Shown: positions 8,048 through 16,870, counted from the first letter of the stretch. The stretch is 64,000 nt of DNA from UBA4416 sp964543545 (GCA_964543545.1 CAZIYT010000001.1:806001-870000), one strand, 5' to 3'. Notes: generated by a model from the letters alone, not told the origin. Translations and numbers: made by a program.

Positions 8048-8971
8048 TTATTTGGTCCCAACCGGCGTCATGTCTACTTCAATCAGGCGCTCTTCCTGCC
8101 TGTTGGGGGCGAGGCCTTGTTTCAGGAACATCAGCTGGCCTTTTTCGCCGGCAATAAATGTTTCGATGCCTTTTCCGAGGCTGAATTCCGGTGAGCGGCG
8201 GATGATACAAATGCTGCGGCAGAACGGATAATCGCCTGTCGCGATGTTCGATTGATCGGGCATGTAAGCCAGTTTTGCATTACCGCGGGAAATCGCCAGG
8301 ATCTTTACTTTTTGCAGAAATTCCTTAGTGGTATGATCGTCCTTATCGCTGAGCCAGGCATAATCGCACACGCCGATGCTGTTGGCAGAAGCAGCAACTG
8401 CGTTGATAAGCTCCGGTGTGTTATTCACTGCCGAGCAGTTTGTTCCGAAGTTACCGGCCGGCACCAGCGAATCTTTGAGCTGGCGCGTGCTTCCTGAGTT
8501 CTGGTTGTCGAAGATTATGCTGATGTGCTTTCCTTTTACATACACAGAATCATTGCCTTTCAGGATCTCGGTGAGCATCGCTACAGAAATCGTAGAATCC
8601 GGGAAGGAAAGCGGAACGATAAAAGCGATGGCATCCCTTGCTACCACAGAGCTTTCCGGGTAAATGTTCTTTGCCTTGAATTGCTTCAGCTCCTTTTCGC
8701 TAAGCATGCGTGTCATAGCAATGACTTTGCAGCTATCGTTATAGAGGGCCTCTACACAGGCTTTTTCGTTGGAGGAAACCGTGGTGATGACGGCATTTTT
8801 ATAGGTAGCCTTGAAGGTAAAGACCTGATTTTCGATATGAAGCTTGAGGCCCTCATCGTAGAAGATGGTGAGTTTGCCGGTGGTAGGTGAATCTTTTTTG
8901 GTGATGTCGTCTTTCATCCCGCAGGAAGCAAGAAGAACAGACAAAAGACTGAACGTGAAGAATGGTTTCAT
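8048..8971 (-). CDS. PstS-like substrate-binding lipoprotein
   Basis: 307 residues with a lipoprotein signal peptide (LLASCG, lipidated Cys near residue 17). The mature protein has the periplasmic-binding-protein pattern of phosphate-binding PstS relatives: VARDAIAFIVP, ISIIFDNQNSGSTRQLKDSL and IGVCDYAWLS with the SGST element near the ligand site. No ABC permease or ATPase is nearby, so it is more likely a sensor or scavenging protein of the TonB neighbourhood than a classical Pst subunit. Upstream is TAATTTTG, a -7 element about 20 bases before the ATG. Confidence 0.72.
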   Translation of the reverse strand: MKPFFTFSLLSVLLASCGMKDDITKKDSPTTGKLTIFYDEGLKLHIENQVFTFKATYKNAVITTVSSNEKACVEALYNDSCKVIAMTRMLSEKELKQFKAKNIYPESSVVARDAIAFIVPLSFPDSTISVAMLTEILKGNDSVYVKGKHISIIFDNQNSGSTRQLKDSLVPAGNFGTNCSAVNNTPELINAVAASANSIGVCDYAWLSDKDDHTTKEFLQKVKILAISRGNAKLAYMPDQSNIATGDYPFCRSICIIRRSPEFSLGKGIETFIAGEKGQLMFLKQGLAPNRQEERLIEVDMTPVGTK

Positions 8972-8991
8972 AGGTGTGGTTTGTGGCTTAT

Positions 8992-8999
8992 CAAAATTA
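8992..8999 (-). promoter_or_regulatory. -7 promoter element of the PstS-like operon
   Basis: On the minus strand TAATTTTG fits TAnnTTTG exactly, with an expected start about 15 bases before the gene's ATG at 8971. No clear -33 TTG is seen at the right distance. Confidence 0.45.
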
Positions 9000-9130
9000 G
9001 GGAATTTTTTTAAACCGGCCGGCCGGACTTTATATCTGGCAGGAATCTGCCGCTATCTGGTAAGGAAGGATTGCGAGAACCGCTGGCGATATTCTCATCC
9101 GAATAATTTTTACAAATCAGAACAACATAA

Positions 9131-9309
9131 CGCTCCTCCGGAGCGTGTGGGGCCTTTAGACCTGTTTTCTATAAACATATTGCTCCTCCGGAGCAAAGAA
9201 CAGGTTTAACGAGAATTGTTTGCAGACTATATTTATGTTCTTATACCCCGTAGGGGTATTATGTTTATAGAACTATAGTTTGCGGTATCTTTTGCTCCGT
9301 TAGGAGCAA
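9131..9309. repeat. Cluster of four REP-like GGAGCA palindromes
   Basis: Four hairpins in a gene-free stretch (8972-9426): CGCTCC/GGAGCG at 9131-9145, TGCTCC/GGAGCA at 9181-9195, ATACCCC/GGGGTAT at 9243-9259 and TTGCTCC/GGAGCAA at 9292-9309, each with a 3-4 base loop. Units 2 and 3 are flanked by the same word, TATAAACAT or its complement ATGTTTATAGA, in opposite orientation. The remaining bases of the gap show nothing else except a CCGGCCGGCCGG tract near 9015-9027. Confidence 0.7.
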
Positions 9310-9426
9310 TATGTTGCTCCATATCCAACTAAAGGCAGCCTGCTTATAATACATTTTGTCATTCGGGTATATAGAAATTATTGACTGACTAATTTCATAT
9401 CACTGAAAGAGTGAATTAGAAGCCGT

Positions 9427-10647
9427 TTAGCTCAACAACTTAATCGCTTTTTTGAGAGATTCCACTAAGACGTCGATCTCTTCAAAGGTATTGTAGAAAG
9501 CAAAGGATGCCCGGATGGTGCCGGGAATGTTATAGAACTGGCAGATAGGCTGTGTGCAGTGATGGCCGCTGCGAATGGCCACGCCGTATTTGTCGAGGAT
9601 CGAGCCCACATCAAAAGGATGGAGGCCTTCCACGTTGAACGAGATCACAGAGGTTTTGTGCGCGGATGTGCCGTATATCTTAACGCGCTCTATCTCCAGG
9701 AGTTTTTCAGTAGCATATTTCAATAAAGCATCTTCGTGTTGTTGGATGGCCTCAAAGCCGATGCGGTTCACATAGTTGATGGCGGCAGCCAGCCCGATAC
9801 CGCCCTCGATGTGCGGTGTGCCGGCTTCAAATTTCAGGGGCGCTTCGGCAAATTCCGTTTTAGCGAGGCTGACGGTTTTAATCGTTCCGCCACCCGTTTG
9901 ATAGGGCGGGAATTTGTCGAGCCAGTGTTGGCGCGCATACAGGATGCCGACGCCGGTAGGGCCAAATAATTTATGTGCGCTGAAGACATAAAAGTCACAA
10001 TCGAGGTCCTGCACATCCGGCCTCAGATGCGGAACGGCCTGTGCGCCGTCGATCAGTACAGCCGCTCCCGAAGCCGCGCGGATCCTCGCGATCATGGCTT
10101 TCACGGGATTGATGGTGCCGAGTGTATTGGAAATGTGGGTAAAGGCAACCAGCTTTGTTTTTCCGGTGACCAGTGTTTCAAGCCCTTCCAGGATCAGCTC
10201 ACCGGCCGGATTGATGGGAATGTATTTCAGCACCGCTTTTTTCTCTTCGCAGAGCATCTGCCAGGGAATGATGTTACTGTGATGCTCCATCTCGGTGATC
10301 AGGATCTCATCGCCTTCGCTGATGGCCAGCTTGCCGAAGCAATAAGCCACCAGGTTGATGGATTCCGTGGTGCCGCGGGTGAAGATGATTTCTGATGGCT
10401 GCGCCGCATGGATGTGTGTGGCAACGGTCTGGCGCGCCTCTTCGTAAGCAATGGTGATCTCACGGCTCAGCGTGTGTACACCGCGGTGTATGTTGCTGTT
10501 CTGGTTCGTATAGTAATTTGTCAGCGCATCGATCACCGCTTGTGGCTTTTGCGCCGTAGCGCCGTTGTCGAAATACACCAGCGGCTTTCCGTTCACGCTG
10601 CGGTTAAGAATGGGAAAGTCTTTGCGGATGTTGTTTATGTCTAACAT
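9427..10647 (-). CDS. sufS: SufS cysteine desulfurase
   Basis: Type II PLP-dependent cysteine desulfurase that mobilises sulfur from L-cysteine for Fe-S cluster assembly by SufBCD. 406 residues, full length. Motifs: the Schiff-base lysine in SAHKLFGPTGVGILYA, the phosphate-binding THISNTLG region, and the catalytic loop Cys in RSGHHCTQPI. It is the last gene of the minus-strand SUF cluster, separated from sufD by 158 bases that contain an interleaved palindromic repeat, so it may be read through or have its own weak promoter. No SufE or SufU gene is visible in the window. Confidence 0.95.
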   Translation of the reverse strand: MLDINNIRKDFPILNRSVNGKPLVYFDNGATAQKPQAVIDALTNYYTNQNSNIHRGVHTLSREITIAYEEARQTVATHIHAAQPSEIIFTRGTTESINLVAYCFGKLAISEGDEILITEMEHHSNIIPWQMLCEEKKAVLKYIPINPAGELILEGLETLVTGKTKLVAFTHISNTLGTINPVKAMIARIRAASGAAVLIDGAQAVPHLRPDVQDLDCDFYVFSAHKLFGPTGVGILYARQHWLDKFPPYQTGGGTIKTVSLAKTEFAEAPLKFEAGTPHIEGGIGLAAAINYVNRIGFEAIQQHEDALLKYATEKLLEIERVKIYGTSAHKTSVISFNVEGLHPFDVGSILDKYGVAIRSGHHCTQPICQFYNIPGTIRASFAFYNTFEEIDVLVESLKKAIKLLS

Positions 10648-10689
10648 GGTTCAGTTTTAAAATGGATACTTCCTGAGTATCCGGAAGTG

Positions 10690-10755
10690 CCATCGGTTAA
10701 TTGACTTCGAGAGCCTCAGTCAACTAACCGATGGTTGAGGCTCTCGAAACCATCG
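10690..10755. repeat. Interleaved palindromic repeat A-B-A'-B'-A'' (copy 1)
   Basis: Arm A CCATCGGTTA (10690-10699) pairs with TAACCGATGG (10725-10734); arm B TTCGAGAGCCTCA (10706-10718) pairs perfectly with TGAGGCTCTCGAA (10736-10748); a third arm ACCATCG (10749-10755) can also pair with CGATGGT (10729-10735). The two stems interlock, so both cannot form as simple nested hairpins. A second copy of the same layout is at 29727-29789. It lies between sufD and sufS. Confidence 0.75.
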
Positions 10756-10805
10756 ATCAGAATTTCATGCTTATTTTCCGCCTGACAACATGCCGTGTTT
10801 ATACT

Positions 10806-12092
10806 CTACAAAGTCTTTTCAAACAGTTGTAAAATTCTTTCCTTCAAGGACTCTACTTCTATTTTGTCGATCACTTCCTCTGCAAAGGCCTGTAAGAGCA
10901 GTTTACGGGCATTGTCTTCACCGATGCCGCGCGCTTTTAAATAAAATAAAGCATCCGTATCGATTTTTCCGGTAGAAGTGCCATGCGAGCATTTCACATC
11001 ATCGGCGTAGATCTCCAGCTGGGGCTTGGTATTGATCGTTGCGTCGTCGCTCAGTAAAATGTTTTTGCTGCTTTGGTAGGCATTCGTTTTTTGCGCATCT
11101 TTTCTCACAAAGATCTTCCCATTGAAGGTACCGTTTGATTTGTCGGAGGCAATGCCTTTATACAATTCATTGCTTTCGCAGTTCGGCATCTGGTGATCGA
11201 TGAGGGTGTGGTTATCTACCAGCTGGGTACCTTTGGTAAGGAAAAGCCCGTTCAGGTGAGCCTCGCAATTGGAAGCTGCCAGCTCTACGTTATGGTTGTT
11301 GCGTACCAGCTCGCCGCTCAGGGTCAGCGTGGTGTTGCTGTAATTGGCATAGCGGTTGACTTTTACGCTGTTGGTATGAACCGAATAAGATGTGGACCCT
11401 TCATTCTGAAAGGTGTAGCAGGTCAGCTTCGCATTTTCATCCAGCAGCTTTTCGCTCACGTAGTTTGAGAACACTTTAGCGCTGCCGGTATTCACAAAGC
11501 TTTCGATCAGCGTGAGCTCGGAGCCTGATTCGATGTGAATGAAATTACGGCTGTTGGATAAGGAAGGCTTATCGTTGTTGCTGATGTAAATGATATGCAC
11601 GGGCATCGGGATCGCGTTGTTCTTCTCTACCTTAAAGAACAAGCCGTTGTTACAAAATACGGTATTCAGGGCGATGAGCGAATCGGAGAAGGATTTGGCC
11701 TGGCTCGCAATCAGGTCTTTCTCCTTGCCGGAAATATCGTTCAGCGATTTGATGCTGATGCCTTTGGCAATCACTTTCTCGCTGAGCTCAGGACTGTAGC
11801 GGCCGTTCAACACCACTAAGTTGATGGCTTCATCGATCTTGTAGGCGGTGATGTCCTGCAGGTCCAGGTTCTGAAAGCTTTGCTCCACCGATTTGAATTC
11901 GCGGCGGATGTAAGCTTCGATATTACAGTATTTGTAATCTTCGTGCTTGTTATTGGGAATGCCTTTTTCCTCGAGCTGCCTGATGGCCGATACGATCTCC
12001 TCATCGGGAATGAACGCAATCTTTGGAGCCTGCTTTTGCAGGCTTTCCATCAGCTGCTGGGTGACGGCACTTTTCGTTTCTGCTAATGACAT
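10806..12092 (-). CDS. sufD: SufD, SufBC2D scaffold subunit
   Basis: Subunit of the SufBC2D Fe-S cluster scaffold. 428 residues with a helical N-terminus, the right-handed beta-helix core (SELTLIESFVNT, VHTNSVKVNRYANYSNTTLTL) and the conserved C-terminal part KCSHGTSTGKIDTDALFYLKARGI with the His in CSHG, the residue proposed to act in cluster assembly. It starts 1 base after the sufC stop, so it is tightly coupled to sufC. Confidence 0.93.
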   Translation of the reverse strand: MSLAETKSAVTQQLMESLQKQAPKIAFIPDEEIVSAIRQLEEKGIPNNKHEDYKYCNIEAYIRREFKSVEQSFQNLDLQDITAYKIDEAINLVVLNGRYSPELSEKVIAKGISIKSLNDISGKEKDLIASQAKSFSDSLIALNTVFCNNGLFFKVEKNNAIPMPVHIIYISNNDKPSLSNSRNFIHIESGSELTLIESFVNTGSAKVFSNYVSEKLLDENAKLTCYTFQNEGSTSYSVHTNSVKVNRYANYSNTTLTLSGELVRNNHNVELAASNCEAHLNGLFLTKGTQLVDNHTLIDHQMPNCESNELYKGIASDKSNGTFNGKIFVRKDAQKTNAYQSSKNILLSDDATINTKPQLEIYADDVKCSHGTSTGKIDTDALFYLKARGIGEDNARKLLLQAFAEEVIDKIEVESLKERILQLFEKTL

Positions 12093-12093
12093 A

Positions 12094-12852
12094 TTACTCT
12101 GCTATTTCAAATTCTTTTTTAATTTCATCATATCCTTTTGCTTCCAGCTCGAGCGCCAGCTCTTTGCCACCGCTCTTCACGATGCGCCCTTTGTACAGGA
12201 TGTGCACGTAATCAGGAACGATATAGTCCAGTAAGCGTTGGTAGTGAGTAATGAGGACCGTGGCATTCTCTTTCGATTTCAGGGTATTCACACCATGAGC
12301 TACAATCCGCAGGGCATCGATGTCGAGCCCGCTGTCGGTCTCATCGAGGATGGCGAGCTTCGGATTGAGCATGGCCATCTGGAAGATCTCGTTGCGTTTT
12401 TTCTCACCGCCGCTGAAGCCTTCGTTCACGCTGCGGTTGGTAAGCTTCACGTCGAGCTCCACGAGCTTTTGTTTTTCTTTTACCAGTGCCAGGAAATCCT
12501 TGGCGGGAATTTCTTCCTGCCCATGATAGTGGCGGATCTCATTGAGAGCGGTGCGCAAGAAGTTAATGTTGCTCACGCCCGGAATCTCGATCGGGTATTG
12601 GAATGCCAGAAACAGGCCTTCCCGGGCGCGGTCTTCGGTTGATAGCTCAAGCAGGTTTTTGCCGTTGAAGGTAACTTCGCCTTCAGTAACTTCGTAATCT
12701 TCGCGCCCGGCGAGAACGCTTGACAAGGTTGATTTTCCTGAGCCGTTCGGGCCCATGATGGCGTGAACTTCGCCGGCTTTTACTTCTAAATTAATGCCCC
12801 TTAAAATTTCTTTTCCATCAACGGACGCGTGCAGATTCTTGATTGTGATCAT
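12094..12852 (-). CDS. sufC: SufC Fe-S assembly ATPase
   Basis: Cytosolic ABC-type ATPase that drives the SufB-SufD scaffold. 252 residues: Walker A GPNGSGKSTLSS (about residues 34-45), Q-loop FQYPIEIPGV, signature SGGEKKRNEI, Walker B LAILDETDSGLD and the H-loop ITHYQRLLDYI. The Asp/Glu pattern DETDSGLD is typical of SufC rather than of transporters. It follows a membrane-protein gene by 14 bases, an unusual neighbour inside a suf operon. Confidence 0.96.
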   Translation of the reverse strand: MITIKNLHASVDGKEILRGINLEVKAGEVHAIMGPNGSGKSTLSSVLAGREDYEVTEGEVTFNGKNLLELSTEDRAREGLFLAFQYPIEIPGVSNINFLRTALNEIRHYHGQEEIPAKDFLALVKEKQKLVELDVKLTNRSVNEGFSGGEKKRNEIFQMAMLNPKLAILDETDSGLDIDALRIVAHGVNTLKSKENATVLITHYQRLLDYIVPDYVHILYKGRIVKSGGKELALELEAKGYDEIKKEFEIAE

Positions 12853-12866
12853 GGTGTATGGGTGAC

Positions 12867-14582
12867 TTATTGATAATTATAGTTATAGATAGTTGCTGAG
12901 AATGTATTGATTAAAAAAGGTTGTTTTTTCAGGTTCCAGAGAGCCACAGACAAGCGGTCGGATGCTTTGAAATCGCCTTCCATGGTGGAGGTGTAATTGT
13001 ATTCGGCTTCTTCACAACAGCTCTGCGAAGGTGTTTCGTTGAGCCTGAATTGCTGGTAGCCTTTGCGGTTGCCGGCCTGGTCTTCCACAACAGCACATAC
13101 CCAGGCGTCGCGGCTCGAATTGGCAAACGCTTCGGTACGTTTAATTTTCAGCTTCATGCAAATGCGTCGAGATATAAAACCAATGCGGTCGAACATCAGC
13201 GAAGGACCGAACTCTTTGTTCGAAAAATCGAATGGAGCGGAAGTTACTGCTTCTCCCGAAAGGCTTGCAGGAACCGGGTTTTTGGAGAAAGGAAGAAGGT
13301 CGTTAGAGCCGCCCAGGCAATTTTCGTACCGGCTGCCGGTTCTCATAAAGGTGTATTTCCACTGGCTATACGTCATGCCCGAACGGAGTATGATGCGGTG
13401 GCTGCTTTGATAGGCATATACCAGGTTGATGGCCAGCAATGCAAAAGAGAGAGTGCTTAAAGAGATCAGCATGGCTTTGTTGCTTTCGAAGGCACTGAAG
13501 AGCTTGGCGCCGAATACGGCAAACACCGCATAATAATCAATGAGCACGCGGATGCCGATGCCATCGTAATAGGTATAGGCGCTATAGGCGGAAAAGAAGT
13601 AGAACAACAACAACACAAAAAGCGTGGCGCTGTAAAAAGAAAAACGGTTTGTTTTGTAGAGTGCTGTCAAACCCGCCAGGAACAACAGGCACAGCGGTGC
13701 ATAAATAAAGAAGCCGGCATTGAAGCCAAACAGCATCTTAAAGAAAGCCGGGTTTGTCCAGTAGAAGCCGTAAGAGGCATAGCGGTTGACAAACAGCACA
13801 TCTTCTTTCCAAAGCCAGATGAGTGGCTGAATGCAAAGCAACGCCAGCAAAACAGCGATGCTGCTGTAAAAGGCGCGGTTGCGGATCAGGCGGTTGAAGA
13901 AATTGAAACATTCTTTGCGGTTGCTGAACCAAAAGAACAGGGTGAAAATCACAAAGACATTATTCAGGCGCACCAACAGGACAAGTCCGAAAAACACCGC
14001 CGCCAGGAGCAGATCGCTTTTCCTGCTTTCTTTCACGAAGCGGCAGCTGTAATACATAAATGCCGTGATGAGAAAAAAGGAATACACGTGCGACATCCCC
14101 GCTTCATGCAAGGTGTAATGCAATAAATTGGTTCCCAGGAAAATCAAGGGGATGATGAGCGCGGTCACGTTATCGGAAACGGCATTTAGTTTCAACAGCT
14201 TGCGCAGGTATACCAGGCCCAGGATGCCATACGTTAATCCCGCCAGGGCAATAGAAGCCTGGTAAGGCAAGCTCAGGCCACTGAGCGGGTAATGAAACAA
14301 TTGAGCCGACACATGAGCTACTAAGAAGAATGGCAGCCACAGGATATCAAGTCCTACCGGGTGATGCGTCACAGGTGTTGCCTGCTTCAACCAGTCGTAG
14401 TTGGCGAGAGCCGGATCGATAAAGCTTGATTGTAAATAATAGTAATAGTAGCGGGCGTCGCCGTCGAGCATGTTCACCGCATCCGCATCATGCCAGCTGT
14501 AGAGCCAGGCGAGCGGGAGGGAACAAAGCAGGCATAACCAGATGGCCCAGGCCGAATAAGAATATGTCTTCCGGGAATCCAC
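12867..14582 (-). CDS. GT-C-like multi-pass membrane protein inside the suf operon
   Basis: 571 residues with about eleven hydrophobic segments and a ~100-residue soluble C-terminus. The first loop carries MLDGDARYYYYYLQSSF, an acidic motif placed where GT-C glycosyltransferases (PMT/ArnT/PglB-like, using polyprenyl-phosphate sugars) have their catalytic Asp, followed by THHPVGLDILWLPFF and later HEAGMSHVYSFF. This suggests a lipid-linked sugar transferase, but the family is not recognised with certainty. It sits between sufB (4 bases upstream) and sufC (14 bases downstream), so it is co-transcribed with Fe-S assembly genes. Confidence 0.6.
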   Translation of the reverse strand: MDSRKTYSYSAWAIWLCLLCSLPLAWLYSWHDADAVNMLDGDARYYYYYLQSSFIDPALANYDWLKQATPVTHHPVGLDILWLPFFLVAHVSAQLFHYPLSGLSLPYQASIALAGLTYGILGLVYLRKLLKLNAVSDNVTALIIPLIFLGTNLLHYTLHEAGMSHVYSFFLITAFMYYSCRFVKESRKSDLLLAAVFFGLVLLVRLNNVFVIFTLFFWFSNRKECFNFFNRLIRNRAFYSSIAVLLALLCIQPLIWLWKEDVLFVNRYASYGFYWTNPAFFKMLFGFNAGFFIYAPLCLLFLAGLTALYKTNRFSFYSATLFVLLLFYFFSAYSAYTYYDGIGIRVLIDYYAVFAVFGAKLFSAFESNKAMLISLSTLSFALLAINLVYAYQSSHRIILRSGMTYSQWKYTFMRTGSRYENCLGGSNDLLPFSKNPVPASLSGEAVTSAPFDFSNKEFGPSLMFDRIGFISRRICMKLKIKRTEAFANSSRDAWVCAVVEDQAGNRKGYQQFRLNETPSQSCCEEAEYNYTSTMEGDFKASDRLSVALWNLKKQPFLINTFSATIYNYNYQ

Positions 14583-14586
14583 CTTT

Positions 14587-16038
14587 TTATCCGACGCTTC
14601 CTTCCAAACTGATAGCTAATAATTTCTGTGCTTCCACGGCAAACTCCATCGGAAGCTTGTTCAATACTTCTTTGCAATAGCCGTTTACGATCAGGCCGAT
14701 GGCTTTTTCCGTATCGATGCCGCGCTGCTTGCAATAGAACAGCTGGTCTTCCCCGATCTTGCTGGTAGTGGCCTCATGTTCTACAATCGCCGACTTATCC
14801 TTGATCTCGATATAAGGGAAGGTATGCGCGCCGCATTTATCGCCCATCAGCAAGCTGTCGCATTGCGAAAAGTTACGGGCATTACTCGCTCCTTTTTTGA
14901 TCTGCACCAGGCCGCGATAGCTGTTGTTGCTGAAGCCCGCAGAGATGCCTTTGGAGATGATGGTCGAGCGTGTGTTTTTTCCGATGTGGATCATCTTCGT
15001 TCCCGTATCGGCTTGCTGGTAGTTGTTGGTAACAGCTACCGAGTAAAACTCGCCCACAGAATTATTTCCTTTCAGGATCACCGAAGGATATTTCCAGGTA
15101 ACGGCAGAGCCCGTCTCCACTTGTGTCCAGCTGATCTTGGAATTGTCCTCGAGGCATAAGCCGCGTTTCGTTACGAAGTTGAAGATGCCGCCTTTACCGT
15201 CTTTATCACCGGGATACCAGTTCTGTACGGTGCTGTATTTTACTTCGGCATTTTTGTGAGTGATGATCTCCACTACCGCCGCGTGCAGTTGATTCTCGTC
15301 GCGCTGTGGCGCCGTGCAGCCTTCCAGGTAAGATACATACGCATCCTCGTCGGCGATGATGAGCGTCCGTTCGAACTGCCCGGTACCGCTGGCGTTGATC
15401 CGGAAATAGGTAGAGAGCTCCATCGGCGAGCGAACGCCTTTGGGAATGTAGCAGAAAGAGCCGTCGGTGAATACCGCAGAGTTTAAGGCCGCATAAAAAT
15501 TATCGGTTGGCGGAACCACCATGCCCATGTATTTTTTTACCAGCTCGGGATGGTCCTGCACCGCTTCGCTGAAAGAGCAGAAAATAATTCCTTTCTCAGC
15601 CAGTGTTTCCTTGAAGGTGGTTTTTACAGACACGCTGTCGAAGACCACATCCACGGCGATATTGCTTTGCACGCCGCTTAGGCGTTTTTGTTCTTCGAGC
15701 GAAATACCAAGCTTTTCGAAGGTCTTCAGTAATTCAGGATCCACCTCATCCAGGCTGGCCAGCTCTTTTTTAGGCTTAGGCGCCGAGTAATAAATAATGT
15801 CCTGGAAATTCGGTTTCTGGTAAGAGACATGCGCCCACTCAGGCTCAATCATGTTCTGCCAGTTACGAAAAGCCTTGAGGCGGAACTCAAGCAGCCATTC
15901 CGGTTCTTTCTTTTTAGCGGAAATAAAGCGGATGATATCCTCGTTCAGCCCTTTGGGAGCTTCGTCGGCGTCGATATCCGTGGTAAAGCCCCACTTGTAT
16001 TCGTTCTGTATATGTTCTTCTAAAAGTTCGTTAGCCAT
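14587..16038 (-). CDS. sufB: SufB, SufBC2D scaffold subunit
   Basis: 483 residues, the main scaffold subunit on which [Fe-S] clusters form. Conserved blocks: YYSAPKPK near the start, YIPKGVRSPMELSTYFRIN, YLEGCTAPQRDENQLHAAVVE, the tunnel/cluster region NFSQCDSLLMGDKCGAHTFP with candidate ligand Cys residues, and VEHEATTSKIGEDQLFYCKQRGI with the conserved Glu. It follows sufA by 83 bases and precedes the GT-C-like membrane gene by 4. Confidence 0.97.
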   Translation of the reverse strand: MANELLEEHIQNEYKWGFTTDIDADEAPKGLNEDIIRFISAKKKEPEWLLEFRLKAFRNWQNMIEPEWAHVSYQKPNFQDIIYYSAPKPKKELASLDEVDPELLKTFEKLGISLEEQKRLSGVQSNIAVDVVFDSVSVKTTFKETLAEKGIIFCSFSEAVQDHPELVKKYMGMVVPPTDNFYAALNSAVFTDGSFCYIPKGVRSPMELSTYFRINASGTGQFERTLIIADEDAYVSYLEGCTAPQRDENQLHAAVVEIITHKNAEVKYSTVQNWYPGDKDGKGGIFNFVTKRGLCLEDNSKISWTQVETGSAVTWKYPSVILKGNNSVGEFYSVAVTNNYQQADTGTKMIHIGKNTRSTIISKGISAGFSNNSYRGLVQIKKGASNARNFSQCDSLLMGDKCGAHTFPYIEIKDKSAIVEHEATTSKIGEDQLFYCKQRGIDTEKAIGLIVNGYCKEVLNKLPMEFAVEAQKLLAISLEGSVG

Positions 16039-16121
16039 GTTTCTGTTTCTTGTTACATATTGCTGGGTTCAGGTTGTTGGTTTCAGGGTTTAGCTAACCC
16101 GGAACCAGAAACAAGAACTAA

Positions 16122-16448
16122 TTAAACGCTAAAACTTTCTCCGCAGCCGCAGGTACGGGAAGCATTCGGATTTTTAAACGTGAAGCCTTTGCCGTTGAGT
16201 CCGCCGGTATAATCCAGCTCTGTTCCTACCAGGTAGAGGAAGCTTTTTTTGTCGACCACGATCTTAATGCCGTTGTCTTCAAATTCCTTGTCTCCTTCCT
16301 TCATCACATGGTCAAACTCCAGGTTATACATCAGGCCGGAGCAACCACCACCATCAACGCCTACGCGGATGAAGGTATTTTCCGGTTTATTTTCTTCTTT
16401 TATCAATTGGATGGCATGTTCTTTTGCCGCGTTACTTACTGTGATCAT
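16122..16448 (-). CDS. sufA: A-type Fe-S carrier (SufA/IscA/ErpA family)
   Basis: 108-residue A-type carrier that receives clusters from SufBCD and passes them to apo-enzymes. The three ligand cysteines are in place: GGGCSGLMYNLEF (about residue 36) and the C-terminal TCGCGESF pair. It is the first gene of the SUF operon and is preceded by its promoter and operator candidate. Assignment to SufA rather than ErpA rests on its position. Confidence 0.92.
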   Translation of the reverse strand: MITVSNAAKEHAIQLIKEENKPENTFIRVGVDGGGCSGLMYNLEFDHVMKEGDKEFEDNGIKIVVDKKSFLYLVGTELDYTGGLNGKGFTFKNPNASRTCGCGESFSV

Positions 16449-16492
16449 TTTGTTTAAGTATTTAAAAGTTAATTACTTATGTGTTATCCTTA

Positions 16493-16509
16493 TTTAGATT
16501 AAATCTAAA
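16493..16509. promoter_or_regulatory. Palindromic operator candidate of the suf operon
   Basis: TTTAGATT-A-AATCTAAA is a perfect inverted repeat with 8-base half sites and a 1-base centre. It begins where transcription from the sufA promoter is expected to start, so a bound repressor would block initiation. Its form recalls operators of DtxR/IdeR- or Fur-type metal regulators, but the regulator is an inference and none is encoded nearby. Confidence 0.6.
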
Positions 16510-16516
16510 AGATAGA

Positions 16517-16547
16517 CAAAAGTACCACATTTAAGGTATGTATGCAA
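16517..16547 (-). promoter_or_regulatory. Promoter of the suf operon
   Basis: On the minus strand TTG (16547-16545), a 20-base spacer and TACTTTTG (16524-16517) match the Bacteroidota -33/-7 consensus well. Expected start near 16510, leaving a leader of about 60 bases before the sufA ATG at 16448. Confidence 0.7.
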
Positions 16548-16870
16548 GGAAATTTTGCAGATCGGGAGATATTTTAAAACCCTGCTGTTTCCGGTTTTCC
16601 GGAGCGATTGGTTCCTCAAAAAAGCCCTTCCGGAATCCCTTCTACGAAACAGCGTTTTCGGCGTATTATTTTCACTTTTTTAACTATCAAATCATCATCT
16701 CATTAAAAATAAAAAGAACCTTCCGGCGTTACTATTCAACATCAGGGCCGTTATAAAAAATGATGTATCATTTTACCGTTGATTTCGTTCCGATAAAACC
16801 AGCGGGATAATCAACGAATAGTGACTGAGGCGTGAACAACTACATTCTTTTTTGATAATTTTAAAATTTT

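Larger units (their letters stand above)
16449..16870. other. Gene-free region between sufA and the transglutaminase-like gene
   Basis: The left part (to about 16550) holds the sufA promoter and operator. From about 16550 to 16840 I see AT-rich sequence with no open frame of credible composition and no strong hairpin. Near 16853-16870 an AATTTTAAAATT palindrome and TAATTTTA may form part of the promoter of the next plus-strand gene. Confidence 0.5.

Noticed and set aside
9131..9309. CRISPR-like spacing of GGAGCA palindromes
   Set aside because: Units differ in arm sequence, spacing is irregular and there are no cas genes or unique spacers.
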